From: Endozoicomonas_A sp049275935
GTDB lineage: Bacteria > Pseudomonadota > Gammaproteobacteria > Pseudomonadales > Endozoicomonadaceae
DNA: 64,000 nucleotides
Reading direction: 5' to 3'
Assembly: GCF_049275935.1 (NCBI RefSeq)
Contig: NZ_CP184830.1
Coordinates: 6,820,001 to 6,884,000, forward strand
Below the pieces are notes generated by a model. It was given only the letters and a program-made list of their open reading frames with translations. It was not told the origin of the DNA and ran no database searches. This document shows positions 1 to 9,500 of the stretch, piece after piece. Within the stretch, counting starts at the first letter, position 1. Every line of letters starts with the position of its first letter. The position numbers were made by a program, and so were the translations under genes.

Positions 1-3000
1 ACCGACGACAGTGACATTGCCCGGAAGTACACCAAAATCCTGAAAGTCGGTAATGAAGGGATCTTCAGGTTCACCCATAACCTTGCAGAAAAAAAACTGG
101 TCATTGAAGTCAGAGACGGAATGACCGATCTGGACTCCATTGAGGCTATTCGAAATCAATCTGGTGACATCCAGCCATTAGATCCGTTAACAAAGATCGC
201 CAGTCCCGAACAACTGGCAGGATTGCTAAAGGGTGCCAATGAAAGAGCAGGAAACCTTGGTGAAGTTGATAACTATGTTGCTCTGGCCACCGTTGCAGTA
301 GACGAAGTTGAAGTGAATGGGCGCACCTTCATGCGTCTTGTCGCTGCCGGTGTTGAGCCTCCTGAGTTGCAGCGCCTTGGTCAATCGCTCTTTATCAATG
401 ATGAAGCGCTTCTGGCAGCAGCCACCTCTGCCTATACCCAGGTTCATATTCTCAAAGACGATTTACAGCAGGAAGCTCTGAATCATCTGTTGTCTTACCA
501 TAAACCCGTCGGCTATGTTGTTCACGTCGAAGATGAGACACAGGTTTATCCTGTGCCTGCGGGTTATCCAAAGCTGGAAGTGGATCAGGTTTCGGGGGAG
601 ATTATTGTTTTCCGTGGTCAGAAACAGAATCCCACCGATATCGCCTTTGTGGAAAGCCACTATGATCTCTGGAATAAATTTGAAGACCAGAGTACACAGA
701 TTAAAAAAGACAAGGTTAAAAGCTATCAGTACGTTATCAGAAGCAGGCAAATGATGCTGCTGGAGGAGTTGACTGCACAAAATGATGCTGAGCTGAACCA
801 AGATACACTGTCGAAGCTTAGATACTATGAATCTCTTCAGCAGGCATTAACCAGTGCCACTCCAGATGAAACCGATGAATTTGAGTTCACAACGGGTTAT
901 ATCAGAGACGCTTCGTCAGTCATCACGCCAACCTGGATGCAGTTTCAACTGATAAAAAACTTCAACTTCAAACCTGTACTTAAAAATCTTCTGATCCACC
1001 ATAATTTTGTTCAGAATATTGAGAATTTTTTACTCCACAATGCGATGAAGGCTTTTGCTGTTGGCAAAGACACAGAGTTTGCCTCCAAAGTCATGGCCGA
1101 CATTGCCGAACAGATGCTTGAGATGGTAAGCACGCTGGAAAAGCTGAAAGCAAGAGAGGCCGAACTCGTCGAGACAGTGAAAACATCAGATCCCGGTGCC
1201 GATACCACAAAAGCACGCTACGCTCACGCGCCAGCAATACTTGGTATTGCTAAATGGGATGATACCCGGTCACTGGAAGAACAAGCCATAATCCTCAGAG
1301 AAAAAACTCATGAATTGCAACAATCCGTGACCGCAACAGGACTGTCTCGGGAAAAGGCTATAAAAGAAACACTGGCAACAATTGAAGGCCGGCTCGGGAT
1401 TACTTCATACAATGAAATCAGTCTGGGTGGCCGCTATGAGTTGATTATGCAGCATCTCGGTCAACAGGCAGACCAGACCGATGAGGTCTTATGGGAAAAA
1501 CTGGCTATCGTTGAAGGTCAGCTCGGTCTGGTTGCAAATAAAGAAGATACTCCGGAACACCGTCAAAAGACCATCCGGAAACACCTTTGGACGATGTTTG
1601 CCGGGGTCATTCTGCAAGAAAGATTTCAGCGTCAACATCAACAAAACCTCGAAGCACAGAAAAACTCCATTCTGAACTTTCAGCACCTCATCAATCAAAT
1701 GCCAATGATTGACAAACAGGTTCGTGATGCCGTTGCAAAAGAAAGAGCCGCTTTCAATACCAGGCTCGCAGCAGAGCTGGTTATTGATGGCTGGGACGAT
1801 ACCCGGCCACTGGAAAAACAAGCCAGAATTATCAGAGAGAAGATTCTTGAAATGGACAAACCGGTTGCTGCAGAAGATGACTCAACAGTTGCCACAACAG
1901 GACAGTCACGGGAAAAAGCTATAAAAGCAAAACTGGCCGCCCTTGAAAGCATATTCGGTATTACTCTGAACAATGGCAAGGATCTGGATGCTTTCTATCA
2001 GCACACTCAACGACACCTGCAAAAAAAAGCAGAACCGAACAATGTAGTCATCCAGAATTTTCTGACTGACATTGAAAGTAAGCTCGGTCTGGTCTCAGAT
2101 AACGCAAAGGACCCGGAAGTCCGTCGTCAGGCCATACAGCAACACCTGATTCAACAGCAAACCGAGATTGATAAACAACTTCTTCAGCAACAGAGCACCA
2201 GAACAGATGCTGACCTTCAACAAGAACACCTGCTCCAAAAACTGAAGACAATGAGTGAACAGAATGAACGCCTGCAACAACAACTTAGAACAATCACTGC
2301 TCAACATGAACTCCTGCTTCAGAGAGTTCAGACAACGATTAATCAACAGGATACAGAGGACTCTTACAACAGGGCCAAAAAAGAGCTTCTGGCAACAATG
2401 CTCGATATTGAGCTGAGTGATGACACCTCACCAGAAATCCTCAGCGACCTGGAATTTGAATTACATATCAAGCTCCTCAAGCTTGCAGAGCTGGAAAAAG
2501 AAATCCATCACATCAAAACATCAGGCCACTCCGGCGCCGAGCCTGAAGTCATTGAGAAACTGACTGCCGTAGAAAAAGCCCTGAAGATGGATGAACTCAG
2601 TAGCGAGGAAGATCTGTATTACCGTCGTAACGCCATTTCTGAGGAGATTCAGGCATACATCACAAACGCGAGACAGGAGGCAGATAGAGAAGCCCTGAAA
2701 ATACTGGAAACGGTAGAAAAAATATTCAAAATCGAGGTCAACAAAGATCTTCACAAAGCAACAAGGTATGGGAATGTTTATGCAAAACTGAAGGACGGAG
2801 ATTTCTCAGAATCCATGCTGGATGAGATGGAAAATACCCTCTGGAAAGAAAACGTCTCGCCTGCAGGCAAAAAAAGTGCAACCAGAATCTTGAAACTTAT
2901 GGAGCGTCTTGCCATTCATATCCACACCCCGGATTTGGATGCCCGTATCTCAGGCCAACAGAGGAAGATGCTTGAAGCTGTAGAGCAGGAGCTGAACATC

Positions 3001-6000
3001 TACACGAGTGAAAACCCTTCTGCCAGAGAAAGACTCAAGAATTATATTGCCGCAAGAGCCAGGGATCTAAAAGTTGAATTTGAAAAAGGTGTCAGCCTCA
3101 ATGACCAGAAGAATGCACTAAGAGACAAAATTCAGGCATTAAGAGTAAATGTAGGCGACTTCCTTGACAGTGAAGATTTCACAGTGGCTACAAACAATGA
3201 AATGGCTCATCAACTTAATATTGGTGAATATAAGGTTACTGTTTCTTTGGATGAGCAGAAAAACCTGATTAAAGAAAAACTCCGGGAGATAGATGAAGGA
3301 TTCTGCATAGCAGGTCGGCCTACCATTTATGAGCGTATCACAGTCATTGAGAGTGAGCTTGACAGGCAAATGGCCCGGCTGGGGCCTAAACCCCGATATG
3401 TTCTTGATCGCGAGCTAGCCAGGGCCAGGCAAACAATACAAAAAACTGAAAGTGAACTGGCAGCCGCTCGTTGCAGGCTGATGACTCTTCGTGGTAAACG
3501 GATATTTTTTGCGGGACACACTGCTGACATCCAGGATCTCTCGGATGAAGAGAACATGGCTCTCAATCAGGCAATGAAACAAGTTCAGATCGAGTTGGAT
3601 CTGGCTGCTGGTGACGAACAGACCACCGAGGAGCAATTAAAGGACTTCAGGCATTTCCTGAGGGGATGCAGTAGAGAACGACGGGATGAAATCTTTAATG
3701 AGCTGAAGGCCAAAACAGGTCTGGTCATCCAGATAAAGGATGACTTCGGTTCAGTGGCAGATGCTGATGACTTTATTGGCATTGCAGCCTCTGTAGATTC
3801 TCTTGGTCAGGACGAAGACAATGAAGTATTGGGTGAACTGCTTTTAACCAGGAAAAAGTACCTTCAAATCGACAAATACGTGAATCAGGAACTCATAAAA
3901 AGCACTGAATTGGGGAATGCACTGATTAGAGAGTGGAGTGCAAAAGAGAAGCTGGATCGTAAAGAAAAGGAGATGATTGATGCTGGCGACATCGATCAGA
4001 CAGCTAAAACCCTGTATATGAACGAGATGGACAGGCTGGGCTTAATATTGAAGCAGGCAAATGATGCTGTATCAAAAGCACAAAAAGCTCTGGTGGATCA
4101 TCAAGCGGCGCTTGACGCCGCTGAAGAGGCTGCGGGTCTCAAACCAGACGCCACTGACACCTTTGAACAGCGGATTTGCGCCCTGAGAATAAAAAAGATA
4201 GAACTGGGCGGGCATGATGGTAGTGGCGGCAAGATCAATCAACTGATCCAGGAATGGGCTGACCTGAGAAGTGAGATTGAAGCCAGGAAAACAGACATTG
4301 GGAGAATGAAGAAAGTCCTGAGGGCAGCAGAAGAAGCCGTCGAAAATAATGGCGGTCCCTTCCAGCTAACGCCGAGACAGGCAAAAGTTCTGACCGATAT
4401 GGACACCTTCATACGGCAGCACCCTCTGAGGCAACAGGCTCTGGATGCCGCAGTGGGCCTGGCAGAATCGGCAGTCAAAAACGGTAAACCAATACCCTGC
4501 CTTGCGACTTTCGATTTTAACGATGAATTTGCAACGATTCGCCTGCAGGCGGTCGGAGACGATCTGACGTTTTATCAGGCCAGTCAGATGGTGGAAGTCT
4601 TCAAAAGCCTGAAGACGAACATCCCGCCCTCCCCTGTCGAGTCCGCAGAAGATCAGCCTCAGAATGTCATTGAACAAGTCCAGGCTCTGGCAGGCAGGGC
4701 CCGGAATGAGATGGCAACCGGGGCTCAACAATACGACGATGGAATACACGGCATGGGCAAAAAAGCCATTTACTTCGTCGAACATGAATCAGAGGATCTG
4801 AAAGGCTTCTCGGAATACTTTGCCAGCCATTCTGCCAGTGGCAACAAGATCATGGCCCTGCTGCGGGAAGGACTGATCAGCAAAATCGAGCTTGAGAACT
4901 ACATGAAGGCCGTCAGAGGTGTCGACGGTTATCAGACAGTGGATGAATTTGGACACTTCCTTGGCTACAAACACGGCGTCCATATACTCAACTTCAAGGA
5001 GGTTGTCCGGATGTTGTCCGACAAGGCTGTTGAGGAATTCATGCAAAGTGCCTTTGACCCTGTAGCTGTCACAGCCACTGGCCCGACGGGTATGAAAGAA
5101 TCTGTTGTCGGCATGAAAGAGTATGCAGCTGCGGTCATCGCCAACTACGTTCTTGATGATATTGCCTTTGACAATGGCCGCAGGACGGCAGCCTTCCTGA
5201 GCAATGTTCGGGATACCCTGACACCTTATGCCCAGGCTGCCGGAATATCTGAATCAGACCTGATCGAAACTGTTCATGGCACATTAATGCAGGCCCATGC
5301 CTCAGCGGTTGAACGACAGCTACCGGATTACTGGGTCAAGCCTTCGGCCTTTCTGGTACAGGCTGTCAACTGGTACTTCTCCAGCTACAAACCCCTGCTG
5401 GCTGCTCACACCACCTGGCAGGCTGCTGAGCTATCCCTCTCGAACATGTCATTCCTCTATCTTCTGGATCTGACCAACAGAGGTGATTACCTGCATCGGA
5501 TGCTGACACCTTTCCAGCATTGGCTGGAATCTTATGGTGTTGATCCTGATCGAACCGGGCAATATGCCTATCACCATGAAATTGAACAAATCTCTGAGGT
5601 GGGCGGGCTGGCCATGCCATTGGGTAAAGCCGCTTCCTCCGTCATTATGCTGAAAACCGGCTCTATGCTGTTTGCCCGACAGTACAACGCCAACCCGCAG
5701 ATGTATCGCAGCATTTCCCGTCTGGTGCCGGAGATACTGAAATCCATGGGTTCCGGACAGGGAGTTCAGATACCGCTGCTGCACAGGGTGACACCACAAA
5801 AAGTGAAAACCCTGGCCTCGGCCACAGCCGGTCTCGTATTGGGTCCGATAGCCACTGTCGGAACATACGCCCATGGCCTTTTATCAGGATTCACCTATGC
5901 CCAAACCTTCGGGTTCGCGCTGGCGTCGAGCCTCACTTTCGACTTCTTTATGAACGACAACAAGATGCTCACTCAATGGCTGGCTGGACCGCTGGGCCGC

Positions 6001-6315
6001 AGTCTTGACAGGATTAATCGCTGGACAGGCGTGGGGGAAACGTCAGCTGAATATGTAAAGCGTACGGCTATTGCCAAGCCTCAAAGCTTCAGTGAAACCG
6101 ATACAGACTATGCAAAACGTGTTAAAGCAAACAACACTATGTATGGCTGGACACGACACGAAAATTACCTGCAGTTCCGCGAACGCCGGGATCGCACTAT
6201 GAAACTGTATGAGAATGGCTGGGAGAAATACTTCAGGGAGAATGTGCCCAAATGGTCGTTCTCCCATGCAGAAAGTATTCCTTACTTCTACACTCTTGGA
6301 GCCTTCTACGAGTAG
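1..6315 (+). CDS. Giant exported repeat protein, array copy 1 (5' end outside window)
   Basis: The reading frame is open from base 1, so the ATG at 121 is internal and not the start. Alignment with copy 7 puts base 1 at about residue 109, so roughly 108 residues including the signal peptide are missing. The visible 2104 residues hold the end of the N-terminal module (to about visible residue 218) and a class A linker (DEFEFTTGYIR near residue 255). Two WDDT units follow near residues 414 and 597, then many helix-loop-helix units. The motif RQMARLGPKPRYVLDRE lies near residue 1122. The conserved C-terminal block starts at GPFQLTP (about 1452) and has a hydrophobic pair at about 1936-1987. The protein stops directly after TLGAFYE, without the hydrophilic tail of several sisters. 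Its C-terminus is closest to copies 5 and 6. Function unknown; family membership is certain. Confidence 0.93.
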   Translation, partial: TDDSDIARKYTKILKVGNEGIFRFTHNLAEKKLVIEVRDGMTDLDSIEAIRNQSGDIQPLDPLTKIASPEQLAGLLKGANERAGNLGEVDNYVALATVAVDEVEVNGRTFMRLVAAGVEPPELQRLGQSLFINDEALLAAATSAYTQVHILKDDLQQEALNHLLSYHKPVGYVVHVEDETQVYPVPAGYPKLEVDQVSGEIIVFRGQKQNPTDIAFVESHYDLWNKFEDQSTQIKKDKVKSYQYVIRSRQMMLLEELTAQNDAELNQDTLSKLRYYESLQQALTSATPDETDEFEFTTGYIRDASSVITPTWMQFQLIKNFNFKPVLKNLLIHHNFVQNIENFLLHNAMKAFAVGKDTEFASKVMADIAEQMLEMVSTLEKLKAREAELVETVKTSDPGADTTKARYAHAPAILGIAKWDDTRSLEEQAIILREKTHELQQSVTATGLSREKAIKETLATIEGRLGITSYNEISLGGRYELIMQHLGQQADQTDEVLWEKLAIVEGQLGLVANKEDTPEHRQKTIRKHLWTMFAGVILQERFQRQHQQNLEAQKNSILNFQHLINQMPMIDKQVRDAVAKERAAFNTRLAAELVIDGWDDTRPLEKQARIIREKILEMDKPVAAEDDSTVATTGQSREKAIKAKLAALESIFGITLNNGKDLDAFYQHTQRHLQKKAEPNNVVIQNFLTDIESKLGLVSDNAKDPEVRRQAIQQHLIQQQTEIDKQLLQQQSTRTDADLQQEHLLQKLKTMSEQNERLQQQLRTITAQHELLLQRVQTTINQQDTEDSYNRAKKELLATMLDIELSDDTSPEILSDLEFELHIKLLKLAELEKEIHHIKTSGHSGAEPEVIEKLTAVEKALKMDELSSEEDLYYRRNAISEEIQAYITNARQEADREALKILETVEKIFKIEVNKDLHKATRYGNVYAKLKDGDFSESMLDEMENTLWKENVSPAGKKSATRILKLMERLAIHIHTPDLDARISGQQRKMLEAVEQELNIYTSENPSARERLKNYIAARARDLKVEFEKGVSLNDQKNALRDKIQALRVNVGDFLDSEDFTVATNNEMAHQLNIGEYKVTVSLDEQKNLIKEKLREIDEGFCIAGRPTIYERITVIESELDRQMARLGPKPRYVLDRELARARQTIQKTESELAAARCRLMTLRGKRIFFAGHTADIQDLSDEENMALNQAMKQVQIELDLAAGDEQTTEEQLKDFRHFLRGCSRERRDEIFNELKAKTGLVIQIKDDFGSVADADDFIGIAASVDSLGQDEDNEVLGELLLTRKKYLQIDKYVNQELIKSTELGNALIREWSAKEKLDRKEKEMIDAGDIDQTAKTLYMNEMDRLGLILKQANDAVSKAQKALVDHQAALDAAEEAAGLKPDATDTFEQRICALRIKKIELGGHDGSGGKINQLIQEWADLRSEIEARKTDIGRMKKVLRAAEEAVENNGGPFQLTPRQAKVLTDMDTFIRQHPLRQQALDAAVGLAESAVKNGKPIPCLATFDFNDEFATIRLQAVGDDLTFYQASQMVEVFKSLKTNIPPSPVESAEDQPQNVIEQVQALAGRARNEMATGAQQYDDGIHGMGKKAIYFVEHESEDLKGFSEYFASHSASGNKIMALLREGLISKIELENYMKAVRGVDGYQTVDEFGHFLGYKHGVHILNFKEVVRMLSDKAVEEFMQSAFDPVAVTATGPTGMKESVVGMKEYAAAVIANYVLDDIAFDNGRRTAAFLSNVRDTLTPYAQAAGISESDLIETVHGTLMQAHASAVERQLPDYWVKPSAFLVQAVNWYFSSYKPLLAAHTTWQAAELSLSNMSFLYLLDLTNRGDYLHRMLTPFQHWLESYGVDPDRTGQYAYHHEIEQISEVGGLAMPLGKAASSVIMLKTGSMLFARQYNANPQMYRSISRLVPEILKSMGSGQGVQIPLLHRVTPQKVKTLASATAGLVLGPIATVGTYAHGLLSGFTYAQTFGFALASSLTFDFFMNDNKMLTQWLAGPLGRSLDRINRWTGVGETSAEYVKRTAIAKPQSFSETDTDYAKRVKANNTMYGWTRHENYLQFRERRDRTMKLYENGWEKYFRENVPKWSFSHAESIPYFYTLGAFYE

Positions 6316-6490
6316 CAACGGGGCAATAAGAAAGTGCCGGTGAATTAATCACGCAACAAGCAACTACCATAAGAACCACACCGGTGACAAAACATCGGTG
6401 ATGGTGCCGTCTGTGAGTTCTCCTTCTCAGCCCACAGACATTTCTCCGTTAAAGTAAAAAAGCCTTGAAGCCACTCGAATAAGTGATTAC

Positions 6491-6577
6491 AGCCATAAGC
6501 GATTGGAAGTTGCCATCCCGTTTGGCGTAACAATCACTTTTTACAGTAATAAAAATACTCAGCTTCGAGGTAGTTGA
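6491..6577 (+). promoter_or_regulatory. Conserved leader and ribosome site of copy 2
   Basis: This is one of the family leaders. It begins with AGCCATAAGCGATT and continues through AATCACTTTTTACAG and TAATAAAAATACTCAG to GAGGT (6567-6571), six bases before the ATG at 6578. TAATAA could serve as a -10 element, but I see no convincing -35, so promoter activity is a guess. The leader is closest to that of copy 7. The rest of the 262-bp gap (6316-6490) holds no gene. It contains an imperfect CACCG/CGGTG inverted repeat near 6390-6415 without a T tract, so no terminator is claimed. Confidence 0.6.
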
Positions 6578-9500
6578 ATGAGAAATATCCGCCCCAATGC
6601 ATTAAGCCTTGCCGTGGCCGTTGCCATCAGCTCTTCCATCATTGCTACAGACGCACTGGCCAATCGCAGGCTGCAGACAAAATCTGTTGATATTTCGGGC
6701 AATGAACAAGTGGAGTTTACCCAGAGCGAGGTCATCGTTAAGCCAACGTTGGATGATGACTCGCAGCCAATACCCAAATCCTTCACCACCACCTACCCTG
6801 ATCAGACTGAAGTCAGATCGGGCTATGACATTCCTTCTGAAGGCTTCACAGACGTTCTTTCTGGCATCGAGGGTGGCGTTTCCAGTGTTGATCAGTTTGA
6901 GACAGACGAGAATAACGTTGCTCAGAAGTACACCAAAGTGCTGAAGGTGGGTAATGAGGGGATCTTCAGGTTCACCCATAACCTTGCAGAAGAGAAACTG
7001 CTTATCGAAGTCAGAGACAGTATGACCCATCAGGATTTAATTCGGGCTGTTCGCGCTCAATCAGGGGTCGCCTGGACATTGGAACCCTCTACTGAAATGG
7101 CCAGCCCCGATCATCTGGTGAGGGTACTGAAAGGTGCGCACGAAAGAGCAGGAAACCTGGGCGAAGCCGATAACTATGTTGCCCTTGCCACCCTTGAAGT
7201 AGACGAGGTTGAGGTGGACGGGCGCACCTTCATGCGCCTTGTCGCTGCGGGTGATCAGCCCCCTGAGCTGCAACGTCTGGGTCAGTCACTTTTTGTCAAT
7301 GATGAGGTGCTTTTGGCAGCAGCCACCTCTGCCTATACCCAGGTGCATGTTCTTGGGAAAGAGATACAACAGGATGCCCTGGAAAATCTGCTGTCATACC
7401 ATAAACCCGTCGGCTATGTTGTGCATGTCGAGGATGAGACTCGGGCTTATCCTGTCCCTGCTGGTTATCCAAAACTGGAAGTGACTGAGACTCCGGGGGA
7501 GATTATTGTCTTCCATGGTCAGAAACAGAACCCCACCGATATCGCCCTTGTGCAAAATCTCTATCGCTTTACCAATTATTTTAACAAGGACACTGCACAG
7601 GTTAAAAAAGACAAGGTCAAAAGCTACCGGTACATCATTCGAAGCAGGCAGATGACAATACTGGAGGATTTAGCCGCAAAGCACCATGCCGGACTCAACT
7701 TCGTTGAAGAAGTCGGTGATGAGGTGGAGGAGCTTGCAGACTTTGAAGGGCTTCAGCAGGCACTGGCCAGTGCTACTTCAGATGGAGCAGATGAAGTTGA
7801 ATTCACTTCACAACACGTCAAATTCACTTCGCCGTTGATCACGCCAACCTGGGTGCATATTCAACTGTTAAGACACTTCGGCTTCAAACCTGTACTTAGA
7901 AATTTTCTGGCTAACGGGCTATTTGTTCAGAATATTCATAATGATTTAATCTTTCTCGCCAGTTCGCATGATTTTTCTGATGATTCTCCTGACCTGGGCG
8001 AAGGCTTTACTGCCAGAGTCATTGGTGACTTTGTCGGGCAACTGCTTGAGATGGAAAGCGCGTTGAAGAAGCTCAGGACAATAGAGGCCTTGCTGGCAAA
8101 ACAAAGTGAATTAACCGATCGCTTTTTGGCATCAGCCGCTCAAGGTATCGGGCAAAACTTGAGAATGGAGGAGTTAAATCAGCAACTTGTGGATGAGCTT
8201 GCGAAGATTCATGGCAGGGTAGATGCTCTGACAAACCGGATAGTGACGCTGCAACGGGAAGCCAATCAAATTCCATTGCTAAAAAAACAAGTTCATGATG
8301 CCAGAACAGATGCCACAAAATCTCGCAACGCTCAAACAGCAGCAGAGCTTGGTATTGAGGACTGGGATGATACCCAACCACTGGAAGAGCAAGCCAGGCT
8401 GATCAGCAGAAAAATTAATGAAATCTTCAGATTGGTAGCCGCAACAGCACAGTCACAAAAACAGGCTCTGGAGGAACATCTGGCGGCAATTGGCGCCAAG
8501 CTGATTATTGTTCCACTTAATGAAGACGACCTGGAGCCTCATCAGCAAGCCTTCCGGCAACAAATCACCAGCTCAGAGGCTAAAAAAGTAGCAGAAATAA
8601 AAAAACGCTTTACGACTATTGCCGCATATTTAAACATCAGGGATTTTGATAGCCATGCAGATATTGACGATCAGCAAGAACATCTGATTCAAACACTTAT
8701 GAAAATGGGTGAGCAGCTCAATATGGAGGATTATTACACCGGGCTCAGACAAATTTCTCTGGCAGCAGTTCTGGGTATTGATCTGAATGAAGACAGAAGT
8801 CTGGAAGACCGCACCAACCTGGAGTTAATGGTACATGACAAGCTCTTCGAGCTTTCAAAGCTGGAAGACGAACTGGAAGACATCAGAACACCGGGCCACC
8901 CCAAAGTCATGCCTGAAGTATCCAGGACCCTTCTTGCCGTGGAAAGCGTTTTTGAGAAAGAAAACCTCCGTGAAGAGAACGATGTGTATTACCATCGTCA
9001 GGTCATTTCTGAAGCTATCCGGATATACATCAGAGAAGCCCGACAGCGGTCAGAGGAAGAGGCCCTGACCGTACTGAAATCTATGGAAGGGTTACTCAGC
9101 ATCCACATCAATGAAGGTGATGACAAAGCAGCACGACTGGCAAGGGTTCTCTCGAGGCTTGATGGCGGTGATATCTCAAATCACGAGCTGGGTCAGATGG
9201 ACAAGATCCTCGGGTGGGAAGGTAAAGGGCCAGATCTGATGGGAGATCTGGAGAAAGATCTGGAGCGGGGTCTGGTGCGGATGGATGTGGTACTCCACAG
9301 TATTCGTGATGGCCTTACCTTCAAAGTCGAAGAATCGGATCTGCAGGCCAGAGAACGACAGGCAGATTACCTTATCGCTCTGGAGGACAAGCTGGATATT
9401 GACCCTCATGAAAACCCTGCTGCTCAGGAAAGAGAAAAAACTTTCATAGCTAAACTGGCCAATGAACTGCGTATAGGGTTTGAAGACGATGCCGACCTGT

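Noticed and set aside
121..123. ATG at 121 as the start of copy 1
   Set aside because: The frame is open to base 1, and the codons before it match the N module of the other copies.
6390..6415. Intrinsic terminator after copy 1
   Set aside because: The inverted repeat is short and not followed by a T run.
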